From: Arthrobacter sp. UKPF54-2
GTDB taxonomy: Bacteria > Actinomycetota > Actinomycetes > Actinomycetales > Micrococcaceae
DNA length: 64,000 bases
NCBI RefSeq assembly: GCF_007858535.1
Contig: NZ_CP040174.1
Location: forward strand, 2,728,001 to 2,792,000
Direction of reading: 5' to 3'
Below, piece by piece: positions 32,738-41,593 of this stretch. Numbering within the stretch: the stretch's first letter is position 1; every line of letters begins with the position of its first letter. The position numbers and the translations under genes are program-made. The notes beneath the pieces were generated by a model. That model searched no databases, was not told the origin of the DNA, and saw only the letters and a list, made by a program, of their open reading frames with translations.

Positions 32738-33117
32738 AGTTCGCCGCCGTTGGCTGCAGCGTACTCTTCGGCCGACATCAGCGGGCCTTCTTCGGCCACG
32801 GCGACCTTGAACAGCCAGCCGGCGCCGTACGGGTCGCTGTTGATCAGCGCCGGATCGGACACAACAGCGTCATTGACCTCGGTGACCTCGCCGGTGACCG
32901 GGGCATACAGGTCCGATACCGACTTGGTCGACTCGACCTCGCCGCAGGTCTCACCAGCGGTCACCGTGGCACCGACCTCGGGCAGGTCCACGTACACGAT
33001 GTCGCCGAGGGCGTCCGCGGCCACGGCCGAAATGCCGATCCCGGCCGGGCCCGACCCGTCAGCGGCGACCCATTCGTGTTCGGCGGAGTACTTCAGTTCA
33101 GCTACTACTTTGCTCAT
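32734..33117 (-). CDS. gcvH: Glycine cleavage system H protein
   Basis: About 127 residues from ATG 33117, with AAGGATGAG upstream; an ATG nine bases earlier is possible. It has the lipoyl-domain fold, with KYSAEHEWV at the start, the lipoyl lysine in [15 protein letters not shown] and the terminal GWLFKVAV. It shuttles the aminomethyl group of glycine between GcvP, GcvT and the lipoamide dehydrogenase. The operon lacks the dehydrogenase, which is shared with other complexes. It is coupled to glyA by a 4-bp overlap. Confidence 0.95.
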   Translation of the reverse strand: MSKVVAELKYSAEHEWVAADGSGPAGIGISAVAADALGDIVYVDLPEVGATVTAGETCGEVESTKSVSDLYAPVTGEVTEVNDAVVSDPALINSDPYGAGWLFKVAVAEEGPLMSAEEYAAANGGEL

Positions 33118-33168
33118 GCTTCTCATCCTTAAGTTCGTAGGTTGTTGCGTGCCTGGCCGGCGGCCGGG

Positions 33169-34302
33169 CTATTTTTCGCGCTTGTAGAACGGCAGTGCGA
33201 CAACTTCGAACGGCTCGGCTTTGCCGCGCAGATCGATGTGCAGGGTGGTGCCGGGTTCGGTGAACTCGACGTCGACGTACGCCATCGCAACGGGGTATCC
33301 CAGGGTGGGGCTCGGCTGGCCGGAGGTCACTTCGCCGACGACTTTGCCGTCCTTCAGGACCGGGTAGTGGCTGCGGCCGGCCCGGCGGCCCAGGCCTTTG
33401 AGGCCCACGAGTTTGCGGCCGGTGGTGGAACCTGCGCCGGCTGCCTTGAGTTCGGCCAGGGCTGCCTTGCCGACGAAGTCCGACTCCTTGGCGAGCGAGA
33501 CCACCGGGCCCAGGCCTGCCGCGTACGGGTTGCCTTCGCGGGAGAGTTCGTTGCCGTAGAGCGGCATGCCGGCCTCGAGCCGCAGCGAGTCACGGCAGGC
33601 CAGGCCGGCGGGGATAAGCCCAGGGTCCGCGCCGGCTTCCAGCAGTGCTTCCCAGAGGCCGGCGGCGTCCTCGTTGGGAACGTAGATTTCGAAGCCGTCC
33701 TCGCCGGTGTAGCCGGTGCGGGCCAGGAGCAGGTCCTGGACAGCGCCGTTGACGGTGATGCCTACCTCAACCGCGGCGTAGTACTTCAGTTCGGTGACCA
33801 GCTCGTGCTGCCCGGCCGGGACCAAGGTCAGCAGGATGGCTTCGGCGTGGGGGCCCTGCACGGCGATCAGCGACGTTTCGGCGGAGACGTCCTCCACCGT
33901 GACGTCAAAGCCTGCAGCCCGCTCGGCCAGGGCCGCGGCCACGACCACTGCGTTGCCGGCGTTGGGGACCACCAGGAACTTGTCCTCAGCGCGACGGTAG
34001 GAGATCAGGTCATCGATGATGCCGCCGTCTTCCTGGCAGATCAGCGAGTACTTGGCCTTGCCCACGGCCACGGCCGAGAGCTTCCCGGCCAGGGCATAGT
34101 CGAGGAACGCTGCGGCGTCCGGGCCGCTGACCCAGACTTCACCCATGTGGGAGAGGTCGAAAAGGCCCGCGGCGTTGCGGACGGCGTGGTGCTCGGCCAG
34201 CTCCGATTCGTACTTGAGCGGCATCTGCCAGCCGCCGAAGTCCGTGAAGGAGGCGCCGGCTTTTTTGTGCTGCTCGTAGAGGGCGGTGTAGTTCTCACTC
34301 AT
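33169..34302 (-). CDS. gcvT: Aminomethyltransferase, glycine cleavage T protein
   Basis: 377 residues, full length. The opening has FTDFGGWQMPLKY, then GLFDLSHMGEVWVSGPDAAAFLD. The folate site region is YTGEDGFEIYVP, and the C-terminal part is GHPVAM-like (LGYPVAMAYVD) followed by a barrel end. It transfers the one-carbon unit from aminomethyl-GcvH to tetrahydrofolate, releasing ammonia. It starts ten bases after the gcvP stop. Confidence 0.95.
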   Translation of the reverse strand: MSENYTALYEQHKKAGASFTDFGGWQMPLKYESELAEHHAVRNAAGLFDLSHMGEVWVSGPDAAAFLDYALAGKLSAVAVGKAKYSLICQEDGGIIDDLISYRRAEDKFLVVPNAGNAVVVAAALAERAAGFDVTVEDVSAETSLIAVQGPHAEAILLTLVPAGQHELVTELKYYAAVEVGITVNGAVQDLLLARTGYTGEDGFEIYVPNEDAAGLWEALLEAGADPGLIPAGLACRDSLRLEAGMPLYGNELSREGNPYAAGLGPVVSLAKESDFVGKAALAELKAAGAGSTTGRKLVGLKGLGRRAGRSHYPVLKDGKVVGEVTSGQPSPTLGYPVAMAYVDVEFTEPGTTLHIDLRGKAEPFEVVALPFYKREK

Positions 34303-34312
34303 CGGGGGATCC

Positions 34313-37165
34313 TTAGTTCTCGAATTCGGACAGCGGCGGGCAGGAGCAGACCAGGTTGCGGTCGCCGGCGGCGCCGTCGATCCGCCCGACCGGCGGGAAG
34401 TACTTGTCCTGCCGCAGCGTGTGGACCGGGAAGACTGCCTGCTCGCGAGGGTAGGCCCGCTCCCAGTCGGAAGAGACGACGGCGGCCGCCGTGTGCGGGG
34501 CGTTGCGCAGCGGGGAGTCCTCCACCGTGAACTCGCCGTTGGCCACCTGGTCGATCTCCTGCCGGATCGTGATCATCGCCGCGATGAAGCGGTCAATCTC
34601 GGCGAGGTCCTCGGACTCGGTGGGCTCCACCATCAGGGTGCCCGCTACGGGGAAGGACAGCGTGGGGGCGTGGAAGCCGAAGTCGATCAGGCGCTTGGCG
34701 ACGTCCTCGGCGGTGACGCCGGTCCTGGCCGTGAGCTCGCGCAGATCCAGGATGCACTCGTGGGCCACGAGCCCGCTCTCCCCGGTGTAGAGCACCGGGA
34801 AGTGCTCATCCAGCCGTGCGGCGATGTAGTTGGCCGCGAGCAGCGCCGACTTAGTGGCCTCGGTCAGGCCCTGGCCGCCCATGAGCTTCACGTACGCCCA
34901 GGAGATCGGCAGCACACCGGCGGAGCCGTAGCGGGACGCCGAGATAGCCACGCCTGTCCCGCCTTGGCCGGCGGCCTTGTTCGCGTCGCCGGGCATAAAC
35001 GGCGCCAGGTGCGCCTTGGCCGCGACCGGGCCGACGCCGGGTCCGCCGCCGCCGTGCGGGATGCAAAAGGTCTTGTGCAGGTTCAGGTGCGAGACGTCCC
35101 CGCCAAACCGGCCCGGCTGGGCCAGGCCCACGAGGGCGTTGAGGTTGGCGCCGTCGACGTAGACCTGGCCGCCGGCGGCGTGGACGGCGTCGCAGACCTC
35201 GCGGACGTCGGCGTCGTACACCCCGTGCGTGGACGGGTAGGTGATCATGATCGCCGAGAGCACGTCCTTGTGCTGCTCGATCTTGGCCTGCAGGTCCGCG
35301 TGGTCGATCGTGCCGTCCGAAGCTGTGGCCACGACGACGACCTTCATGCCGGCGAGCACCGCGGAGGCCGCGTTCGTGCCGTGCGCCGAGGCCGGGATCA
35401 GGCAGATGTTGCGCTGGGCCTCGCCGCGGGAGCGGTGGTAGCCCCGGATCGCCAGCAGGCCGGCGAGCTCGCCCTGGGAACCGGCGTTGGGCTGGATGGA
35501 CACCTGGTCGTAGCCCGTGATTTCGGCGAGATCAGCCTCGAGGCCGCTGATGAGTTCCCGCCATCCCTCGGTCTGGGAGTCCGGCGCGAAGGGGTGGATG
35601 GAGGCGAACTCCGGCCAGGAGATGGCCTCCATCTCTGCCGTTGCGTTCAGCTTCATGGTGCAGGAACCCAGCGGAATCATGGTGCGGTCCAGCGCGAGGT
35701 CCCGGTCCGAGAGGCGGCGGATGTAGCGCAGCAACTGGGTTTCGGAGCGGTGCGTGTTGAAGACCGGGTGCTGCAGGAAGTCGGAGCTGCGCAGCACCGA
35801 TTCGGGGAGCTCGAAGCCCTTGGCCTCCACGAGAGGGCCGGCGCCAAAGGCGACTACCACTGCGGAGAGAACCTCCGGCGTCGTGGTTTCATCGACGGAC
35901 ACGCCGACTGTGTCCGCGTCGATGAACCGCAGGTTGATGCCCCGGGCCTCGGCTGCGGCGATGGCCTTCGCGGCCTTGCCCGGCACGTGGACCGTGAGGG
36001 TGTCGAAGAAGGAGTCGCTCACCAGTTCCCGGCCGGCGATCTTCAGTGTGGCGGCCAGCGCGCGGGCGTTGTTGTGGACGGTCTCTGCGATCGCCTTGAG
36101 CCCGTCCGGGCCGTGGTAGACGGCGTAGAACGAGGACACAATGGCCAGCAGCGCCTGCGCGGTGCAGATGTTGGACGTGGCCTTTTCTCGCCGGATGTGC
36201 TGCTCGCGGGTCTGCAGTGCCAGGCGGTAGGCGGGGACGCCGGCGTTGTCCTTGGAGACGCCGACGATCCTGCCCGGGAGCGTGCGTTCCATGCCCTCGC
36301 GCACCGCCATGTACGCTGCGTGCGGGCCGCCGAAGAACAGCGGCACACCAAAGCGCTGGGTCGAGCCGACGGCGATGTCCGCGCCCTGCTCGCCCGGGGG
36401 AGTGATGAGGGTGAGGGCCAGCAGGTCGGCGGCCACGGTGACCAGGGCGCCGCGTTCCTTGGCCTCGGCGATTACGCCGGACTGGTCCCAGACCCGGCCG
36501 GAGACGCCGGGCTGCTGCAGGACGACGCCGTTGATGTCGCCGTCGGGCAGGCCCTTGGAGAGGTCCGCGACCTCGACGTCGAAGCCGAGGGCTTCGGCGC
36601 GGCCCAGCGCAATGGCGATGGTCTGAGGGAGGCAGTCGGCGTCGAGGACGGTCTTGGCCCCTGCAGCGGACTTGTTCTTGTTGGCGCGGCGCATGAGAAG
36701 CACGGCTTCGGCGACGGCGGTGGCCTCGTCGAGGAGGGAGGCGTTCGCGACCGGGAGCGCGGTGAGGTCCTGGACCATGGTCTGGAAGTTCAGCAGCGCC
36801 TCGAGCCGGCCCTGCGAAATTTCCGGCTGGTACGGCGTGTAGGCGGTGTACCAGGCCGGGGCTTCGAGGATGTTGCGCCGGATCACGGCCGGGGTGACGG
36901 TGTCGTAGTAGCCCTGGCCGATCATCTGCACGGCGGTCTTGTTCTTGGCTGCCAGCTTGCGCAACGCGGCCAGCACCTCGACTTCGCTGAGCGCACCGTC
37001 CAGGCTAAGGGGCTTTTCCTGCCGGATGGAATCGGGAACGGCGGTATCCACCAGGCCGTCGACACTGTCGTAGCCGACAGCCTTCAGCATGGTGTCGACG
37101 TCGGCCTCGCGGCGGGCGCCGATATGGCGGTCGGCGAAATTGGATGAAAGAGATTGAACCGTCAA
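34313..37165 (-). CDS. gcvP: Glycine dehydrogenase (decarboxylating), P protein
   Basis: 950 residues. I chose TTG 37165 ([10 protein letters not shown]), with GGAG six bases upstream. The aligned ATG of the riboswitch-led permease supports this start. The protein is a single-chain alpha-beta fusion: an N-terminal half with [14 protein letters not shown], and a C-terminal half with the PLP lysine in [16 protein letters not shown]. It decarboxylates glycine and loads the aminomethyl group on GcvH. It is the first gene of the glycine operon, directly behind a tandem glycine riboswitch, so glycine should induce it. Confidence 0.96.
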   Translation of the reverse strand: MTVQSLSSNFADRHIGARREADVDTMLKAVGYDSVDGLVDTAVPDSIRQEKPLSLDGALSEVEVLAALRKLAAKNKTAVQMIGQGYYDTVTPAVIRRNILEAPAWYTAYTPYQPEISQGRLEALLNFQTMVQDLTALPVANASLLDEATAVAEAVLLMRRANKNKSAAGAKTVLDADCLPQTIAIALGRAEALGFDVEVADLSKGLPDGDINGVVLQQPGVSGRVWDQSGVIAEAKERGALVTVAADLLALTLITPPGEQGADIAVGSTQRFGVPLFFGGPHAAYMAVREGMERTLPGRIVGVSKDNAGVPAYRLALQTREQHIRREKATSNICTAQALLAIVSSFYAVYHGPDGLKAIAETVHNNARALAATLKIAGRELVSDSFFDTLTVHVPGKAAKAIAAAEARGINLRFIDADTVGVSVDETTTPEVLSAVVVAFGAGPLVEAKGFELPESVLRSSDFLQHPVFNTHRSETQLLRYIRRLSDRDLALDRTMIPLGSCTMKLNATAEMEAISWPEFASIHPFAPDSQTEGWRELISGLEADLAEITGYDQVSIQPNAGSQGELAGLLAIRGYHRSRGEAQRNICLIPASAHGTNAASAVLAGMKVVVVATASDGTIDHADLQAKIEQHKDVLSAIMITYPSTHGVYDADVREVCDAVHAAGGQVYVDGANLNALVGLAQPGRFGGDVSHLNLHKTFCIPHGGGGPGVGPVAAKAHLAPFMPGDANKAAGQGGTGVAISASRYGSAGVLPISWAYVKLMGGQGLTEATKSALLAANYIAARLDEHFPVLYTGESGLVAHECILDLRELTARTGVTAEDVAKRLIDFGFHAPTLSFPVAGTLMVEPTESEDLAEIDRFIAAMITIRQEIDQVANGEFTVEDSPLRNAPHTAAAVVSSDWERAYPREQAVFPVHTLRQDKYFPPVGRIDGAAGDRNLVCSCPPLSEFEN

Positions 37166-37184
37166 GAGGAACTCCAAGGTTTGG

Positions 37185-37201
37185 CCGGCGCTAGGCGCCG
37201 G
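37185..37201 (-). other. Hairpin between glycine riboswitch and gcvP start
   Basis: CCGGCGC-CTA-GCGCCGG forms a perfect 7-bp stem five bases before CCTTGGAG, the ribosome binding region of gcvP. It is part of the likely expression platform. The same hairpin plus start region recurs at the MetF-like gene. Confidence 0.65.
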
Positions 37202-37211
37202 AGGGGACCGG

Positions 37212-37404
37212 GTTCCTCCCCGCTCTGTATTGGACCTGAGAGATTCCGCGGACCTTTGTCCGCTTGCACCGTCGGTGAGCCAGGAACTTACCTGACTGCT
37301 TTCCAGAGTTGCCTCGCCGCGGCGGTACATGGGCCTGAGAGATTCCTGGGGAGGATTTGCTCCTACGGCGCCTGCCCGTTGGTGACGGGGAGGACTCTCC
37401 CGCC
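37212..37404 (-). promoter_or_regulatory. Tandem glycine riboswitch of the gcvP operon
   Basis: Two glycine aptamers follow one another on the minus strand. Each has the conserved GGAATCTCTCAGG-type core (near 37335-37347 and 37233-37246). The first also has GGCAACTCTGGAAAGC (37298-37313), and the second ends CAATACAGAGCGGGGA. Typical of the class, they bind glycine and switch on glycine-cleavage genes. The 115 bases at 37260-37374 differ at only five positions from the riboswitch of the divergent permease gene. Confidence 0.93.
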
Positions 37405-37703
37405 ACGGCTCGAAAGGCATATTCGAATGTGGTGATTCGCCTCACACCGTACACGCCTTCCCCGGCGTGGGGCAACAATGCCCCCGCCTCGCAATGTCAC
37501 ATTTGCGGGGCTTGACTTTCCCGAGTGATCCATCACACACTGATTCGGCCGGACGATGTCCTTCGAGGCTGTTCCGGTCATGTGGCTGAAGGTCCCGGCA
37601 CATCCGGGGCACCGCACCCACAACGGCGCGCTTTTGATCGGAGCTAACCTCCACGCGACTGGGCCGTCCGTAACATCCACAAATGAACATGCCTATGATC
37701 TGC
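37405..37703. other. Divergent promoter region between the two glycine riboswitches
   Basis: These 299 bp contain no supported gene. They must hold promoters for both the leftward gcvP operon and the rightward permease unit. An ATTCGAAT palindrome lies at 37432-37439, and a TTGACT at 37512 is a possible -35 element for the rightward promoter. I could not fix either -10 with confidence. Confidence 0.4.
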
Positions 37704-37902
37704 GGCGGGAGAGCCCTGCCGGTACATGCAGCAGGCGCCGTAGGAGCAAATCCTCCCCAGGAATCTCTCAGGCCCACGTACCGCCGCGGCGAGGCAACTC
37801 TGGAAAGCAGCCAGGCACGTTCCTGGCTCACCGAAGGTGCAAGCGGGTCTGCGGGGGCAGGAACGCGGAAACTCTCAGGTCCAAGACAGAGCGGGGAGGG
37901 AC
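37704..37902 (+). promoter_or_regulatory. Tandem glycine riboswitch of the amino acid permease
   Basis: Two glycine aptamers on the plus strand, with GGAATCTCTCAGGCCCA near 37760 and GGAAACTCTCAGGTCCA near 37867, the GGCAACTCTGGAAAGC linker stem and a closing AGACAGAGCGGGGAGGGA. It is nearly the same as the leftward copy ahead of gcvP. It implies that glycine controls uptake through the permease as well as breakdown. Confidence 0.93.
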
Positions 37903-37912
37903 CCGAATCATC

Positions 37913-37930
37913 GTGGCACCAAAGTGCCAC
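37913..37930 (+). other. Hairpin between riboswitch and permease start
   Basis: GTGGCAC-CAAA-GTGCCAC is a perfect 7-bp stem nine bases before GGAG of the permease. It occupies the same place as the gcvP hairpin but with a different sequence, which suggests conserved structure at the expression platform. Confidence 0.55.
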
Positions 37931-37949
37931 TTGAACGATGGAGTTCCTT

Positions 37950-39419
37950 ATGACGATTCAACGACCACCTTCGGCTCCGGTTGAAGCCCCCCACCTTGAA
38001 CGCCAGCTCAGCAACCGGCACATCCAGCTCATCGCGATTGGCGGCGCCATCGGCACCGGCCTGTTTATGGGCTCGGGCAAGACCATCTCGGCGGCCGGCC
38101 CCTCCGTAATCTTCGTCTACATGATCATCGGCTTTATGCTGTTCTTCGTCATGCGGGCCATGGGTGAGCTGTTGCTTTCCAACCTGCACTACAAGTCCTT
38201 CAGTGATTTCGCGGCAGACCTGCTGGGCCCTTGGGCCGGTTTCTTCACCGGCTGGACGTACTGGTTCTGCTGGGTGATCACCGGCATCGCCGACGTGATC
38301 GCCATCGCCGGGTACTCCCAGGAGCTCTGGCCCGGGCTGCCCCTGTGGATCCCGGGACTGGTCACCGTCGCCATCCTGCTGCTGCTGAACCTGACGACGG
38401 TGAAGGCCTTCGGCGAAACCGAGTTCTGGTTTGCGCTCATCAAGATCATCGCCATCGCGGCGTTGATTATCGTGGGCCTGTTCATGATTTTCAGCGGATT
38501 CAGCTCCGACGCCGGACCTGCCACGTTCAGCAACCTGTGGAGCCACGGGGGCTTCTTCCCGAATGAGTTCATGGGCTTCGTCGCCGGCTTCCAGATCGCC
38601 GTGTTCGCCTTCGTGGGCATCGAACTGGTGGGCACCACTGCCGCTGAGGCCAAGGACCCGGAAAAGAACCTGCCCCGGGCCATCAACTCCATCCCGGTCC
38701 GTGTCCTGCTCTTCTACGTGGGCGCCCTCATCATCCTGATGTCCGTTATCCCCTGGACCCAGTTCGCGGCCGGACACAGCCCGTTCATCGCCATGTTCTC
38801 CCTGGCCGGCCTCGGCGCTGCCGCCACCGTCGTCAACCTGGTGGTCCTTTCCTCGGCGATGTCCTCGGCCAACTCCGGGATCTACTCCACGTCTCGGATG
38901 GTCTACGGCCTGGCCCAGGAAGGTGATGCGCCGGTCCGTTTCGGTGCCCTGTCGCGCCGCAAGGTTCCCCAGAATGCGCTGTTCCTGTCTTGCGTGCTGC
39001 TGCTCGCCGGTGTGGTCCTGATGTACGCGGGGGAGAACATCGGCAAGGCTTTCGAGATGGTCACCACCGTTTCCGCCGTCTGCTTCGTTTTCGTCTGGTC
39101 GATCATCCTGGCCAGCTACATTGCCTTCCGCCGGCGCCGGCCGCACCTGCATGCCGCCTCGAAGTTCAAGATGCCCGGCGGTGTCCCCATGGTCTGGGCG
39201 GTCTTCGCCTTCTTCGCCTTCGTGCTCTGGACCCTGACCACCCAGCCGGACACTCTCACGGCGCTCCTGGTGACCCCCGTTTGGTTCATCATCCTCGGCG
39301 CGGCATGGTTCGTCCTGCGCCGTCGTCCCGCGCACCTGGCCCGCTACCAGGCGTTCCAGGACGAACTCCGGTCTGAGCAGGATGGTGCCAGCGGACGCCA
39401 GGCGGTGGACAGCCTGTGA
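37950..39419 (+). CDS. APC-family amino acid permease, CycA-like (probable glycine/serine/alanine transporter)
   Basis: 489 residues from ATG 37950, with GGAG six bases upstream; an in-frame ATG at 37938 is less likely. There are twelve membrane helices. The family opening is QLSNRHIQLIAIGGAIGTGLFMGSGKTISAAGPS, the helix-3 region is GWTYWFCWVITGIADVIAIAGY, and SSAMSSANSGIYSTSRMVYGLAQEGDAP follows. That pattern fits the D-serine/D-alanine/glycine branch. Control by a tandem glycine riboswitch makes glycine the best substrate guess. It overlaps purU in GTGA. Confidence 0.88.
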   Translation: MTIQRPPSAPVEAPHLERQLSNRHIQLIAIGGAIGTGLFMGSGKTISAAGPSVIFVYMIIGFMLFFVMRAMGELLLSNLHYKSFSDFAADLLGPWAGFFTGWTYWFCWVITGIADVIAIAGYSQELWPGLPLWIPGLVTVAILLLLNLTTVKAFGETEFWFALIKIIAIAALIIVGLFMIFSGFSSDAGPATFSNLWSHGGFFPNEFMGFVAGFQIAVFAFVGIELVGTTAAEAKDPEKNLPRAINSIPVRVLLFYVGALIILMSVIPWTQFAAGHSPFIAMFSLAGLGAAATVVNLVVLSSAMSSANSGIYSTSRMVYGLAQEGDAPVRFGALSRRKVPQNALFLSCVLLLAGVVLMYAGENIGKAFEMVTTVSAVCFVFVWSIILASYIAFRRRRPHLHAASKFKMPGGVPMVWAVFAFFAFVLWTLTTQPDTLTALLVTPVWFIILGAAWFVLRRRPAHLARYQAFQDELRSEQDGASGRQAVDSL

Positions 39420-40336
39420 CCACCGGAGAAGCCACACCAGCCACCCTGTCTTCCCGCCCCGCGTTGGAAAAGCCGGTGGCGCCCGGTACGGAATTTGTCC
39501 TCACCCTCGACTGCGCCGAATCACCTGGAATCATCCACGCCGTCTCGGAATTCCTGCTGGCCCACGGCTGCAACATCATCGACATCAAGCAGTTCGGCGA
39601 CCGGCAGGAACAGCACTTCTTCATGCGCGTGCACTTCGTCTCAGCAGGCGCGGACGCCGACGTCGAAGAACTCCGGCAGGATTTCCTTCCGGTGGCCGCG
39701 GAGTGGGACATGACGTGGCGGCTGGAACGCCACGGCCGGAAACAGCGGATCCTGGTCATGGTGTCCAAGTACGGGCACTGCCTCAACGACCTGCTCTTCC
39801 GCGCCCGCATCGGCGAACTGCCCGTCGAGATCGTCGCCGTCGTCTCCAACCACCAGGACCACGAGGACCTGGTCACCTGGCACGGGATTCCGTTCCACCA
39901 CGTGCCGGTGAGCCAGCAAACCAAGCCCGCGGCCGAAGCAACGCTGCTCTCCCTGGTGGATAGCTACCAGGTGGAGCTGGTGGTCCTCGCCCGCTATATG
40001 CAGGTCCTGAGCGACAACCTCACGGCCCGCCTTGCCGGCAGGGCCATCAACATCCACCATTCCTTCCTGCCGAGCTTCAAGGGCGCCAAGCCCTACCACC
40101 AGGCCTACGAACGGGGCGTCAAAACGGTCGGGGCCACCGCGCACTACGTCAATTCCGAGCTGGACGAGGGACCCATCATTGCCCAGCAGGTGATCGAGGT
40201 GGACCACACTTACACGCCCGCTGACCTGGTGGCGGTGGGCCGCGACGCCGAATGCAAGGCCCTGACGAACGCCGTCCGCTGGCATGCCGAAGGCCGGATC
40301 ATTCTCTCCGGCAACAGGACCGTCATCCTTCGCTGA
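39416..40336 (+). CDS. purU: Formyltetrahydrofolate deformylase
   Basis: 306 residues from GTG 39416. An N-terminal ACT domain (about 25-105, TLDCAESPGIIHAVSEFLLAHGCNIIDIKQF) is followed by a formyltransferase-like catalytic domain with INIHHSFLPSFKGAKPY and the catalytic Asp in NSELDEGPII. It releases formate from 10-formyl-tetrahydrofolate and so balances the folate pool when glycine cleavage floods it with one-carbon units. It is translated with the riboswitch-controlled permease. Confidence 0.94.
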   Translation: MTTGEATPATLSSRPALEKPVAPGTEFVLTLDCAESPGIIHAVSEFLLAHGCNIIDIKQFGDRQEQHFFMRVHFVSAGADADVEELRQDFLPVAAEWDMTWRLERHGRKQRILVMVSKYGHCLNDLLFRARIGELPVEIVAVVSNHQDHEDLVTWHGIPFHHVPVSQQTKPAAEATLLSLVDSYQVELVVLARYMQVLSDNLTARLAGRAINIHHSFLPSFKGAKPYHQAYERGVKTVGATAHYVNSELDEGPIIAQQVIEVDHTYTPADLVAVGRDAECKALTNAVRWHAEGRIILSGNRTVILR

Positions 40337-40349
40337 CGTCTCCCACCGA

Positions 40350-40384
40350 CCATGCGAAGCCCCGTCGTCCGGGGCTTCGCATGG
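40350..40384 (+). terminator. Terminator hairpin after purU
   Basis: A perfect 14-15-bp stem (CCATGCGAAGCCCCG and its complement) around a five-base loop starts 13 bp after the purU stop. It separates the permease-purU unit from the MetF-like gene. No strong U tract follows. Confidence 0.7.
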
Positions 40385-40427
40385 TGAACCTGCCGGGTCC
40401 GGTTCCGTCCGTTCCGGCCTGTCCGCT

Positions 40428-40487
40428 CCGGCGCGTTGCGCCGGCTATTCCTTGGAGTACCCCGTGACGGTTCATTCCCTTACGTCC
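40428..40487 (+). promoter_or_regulatory. Orphan gcvP-type expression platform upstream of the MetF-like gene
   Basis: CCGGCGC-GTT-GCGCCGG, a five-base gap, CCTTGGAGT and GTGACGGTTCA lie in the same order and spacing as at gcvP (37201 down to 37142). They match at 48 of 60 positions with no gap. No glycine aptamer precedes this copy. The hairpin and ribosome binding site look like a duplicated regulatory end without its sensor. Confidence 0.65.
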
Positions 40488-41342
40488 ATTTCCCCGTCAA
40501 CCCAGCCCGCCGGAAACGATTCCGAGCTTCCCACGCGGCTGGAAATCGTTCCCACCGACGGCATCGTCGCCAGGGTTCAGGCAGGCCTCCCTGCGGGCTC
40601 GAAGCTCACGGTCACCTGCCTTCCGCATCACGGGGTCCAGTCCACAGTGCAAACGGCTGTCGAGCTTGGCCGGCTGGGTTTTGCTGTGGTGCCGCACCTC
40701 GCGGCCCGCAGCCTCGAAAGCCGCGCGGAACTCGCCGGCATCCTCAAAGACTGCGAGGCTGCCGGGATCACCGAGGTCTTCGCCATAGGCGGAGACGCCG
40801 CGCAGGCAGCCGGCCCGTACCCGAGCAGTGCACGCCTCCTGGAGGACATTGCCGAGCTCTCCGGCGGGCGCATCGCGGCAGGCGTCGCCGGCTACCCGGA
40901 GGGGCACCCGAAGCAGAGCCAGCTCCATATGCTCGATGCGCTGCTGGAAAAACAGCATCTTGCCTCCAGCGTGGTCACGCAGATGTGCTTCTCGGCCGCG
41001 CGGATCGGCTGGTACGTGGAGTTGCTGCGCCGCGAGGGCGTCACGCTGCCCGTGTGGGCCGGCGTCGCCGGGTCCGTCCCGCGGACCAAGCTCGTCGCGC
41101 TGGCGAGCAAGATCGGCGTGGGGCCCTCCCTGCGCTTTATCAGCCGCAAGGGCCCGCTCGCCCGCCGGCTGCTGGACGGTGGCAACTACTCTCCCCGACG
41201 TCTCGTGTCAGAGCTGTCGCCGGTCCGGCCGGCCTTGGCCGGTGTCCACCTCTACACGTTCAACAACCTCGAACCGTATGCGGCCGTCCGCCGGGCCGAA
41301 AGCGCCGCAGCGCCGGCAGCCATGCCGCCGGGACGCGGCTGA
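40464..41342 (+). CDS. Methylenetetrahydrofolate reductase-like protein
   Basis: 292 residues from GTG 40464. It follows the MetF TIM-barrel pattern: KLTVTCLPHHGVQSTVQTAVELGRLGFAVVPHLAAR, EVFAIGGDAAQAAGPYPSS, IAAGVAGYPEGHPKQS, ASSVVTQMCFSAARIGWYVELLRREGV and PVWAGVAGSVPRTKL. The folate/FAD pocket motifs fit methylenetetrahydrofolate reduction, but the N-terminal substrate strand is diverged. A catabolic one-carbon role beside purU is more likely than housekeeping methionine synthesis. The first codons resemble those of gcvP. Confidence 0.8.
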   Translation: MTVHSLTSISPSTQPAGNDSELPTRLEIVPTDGIVARVQAGLPAGSKLTVTCLPHHGVQSTVQTAVELGRLGFAVVPHLAARSLESRAELAGILKDCEAAGITEVFAIGGDAAQAAGPYPSSARLLEDIAELSGGRIAAGVAGYPEGHPKQSQLHMLDALLEKQHLASSVVTQMCFSAARIGWYVELLRREGVTLPVWAGVAGSVPRTKLVALASKIGVGPSLRFISRKGPLARRLLDGGNYSPRRLVSELSPVRPALAGVHLYTFNNLEPYAAVRRAESAAAPAAMPPGRG

Positions 41343-41572
41343 TGGCCACGGCCGAGGACGCCGCCGGCGCCGCCCCGCGCGGCCTGCGCCTGCCCTGGGC
41401 GGCACTGCCACGCGGCCTGCCCGTTCAGATCACCGCCGGCGCGAGGTACCTCGGCCGTGGCACGGTGGACGGCGCCACGGCGGACGGATCCGTGCTGTGG
41501 GTCCTCTTCAACGGCATGGAGGGCCGGCGCATGTTCCACCGGGACGACCACGTTCACGTCGAAGTGGGGTAG
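41342..41572 (+). CDS. Small protein coupled to the MetF-like gene
   Basis: 76 residues from ATG 41342, overlapping the MetF-like stop in TGATG. Its tail has an SH3-like strand pattern: PVQITAGARYLGRGTVDGATADGSVLWVLFNGMEGRRMFHRDDHVHVEV. No family was named. Tight coupling implies a shared role with the MetF-like enzyme, perhaps as a subunit or regulator, but this is inference only. Confidence 0.6.
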   Translation: MATAEDAAGAAPRGLRLPWAALPRGLPVQITAGARYLGRGTVDGATADGSVLWVLFNGMEGRRMFHRDDHVHVEVG

Positions 41573-41593
41573 CAGGGACCGCTGCCCACCGGG

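Noticed and set aside
34421-37147. A 908-codon open frame on the plus strand opposite gcvP
   Set aside because: It is a mirror frame caused by GC-rich third positions. The amino acid pattern is low-complexity (Val/Gly/Asp/Arg), and gcvP has clear motifs on the other strand.
34313-37420. Longer gcvP from 37420
   Set aside because: The added 85 codons lie in the glycine riboswitch. TTG 37165 is aligned with the permease start and has a ribosome site.
37432-37439. ATTCGAAT as an SOS box
   Set aside because: It lacks the spaced TCGAAC-N4-GTTCGA layout; it is only an 8-bp palindrome.
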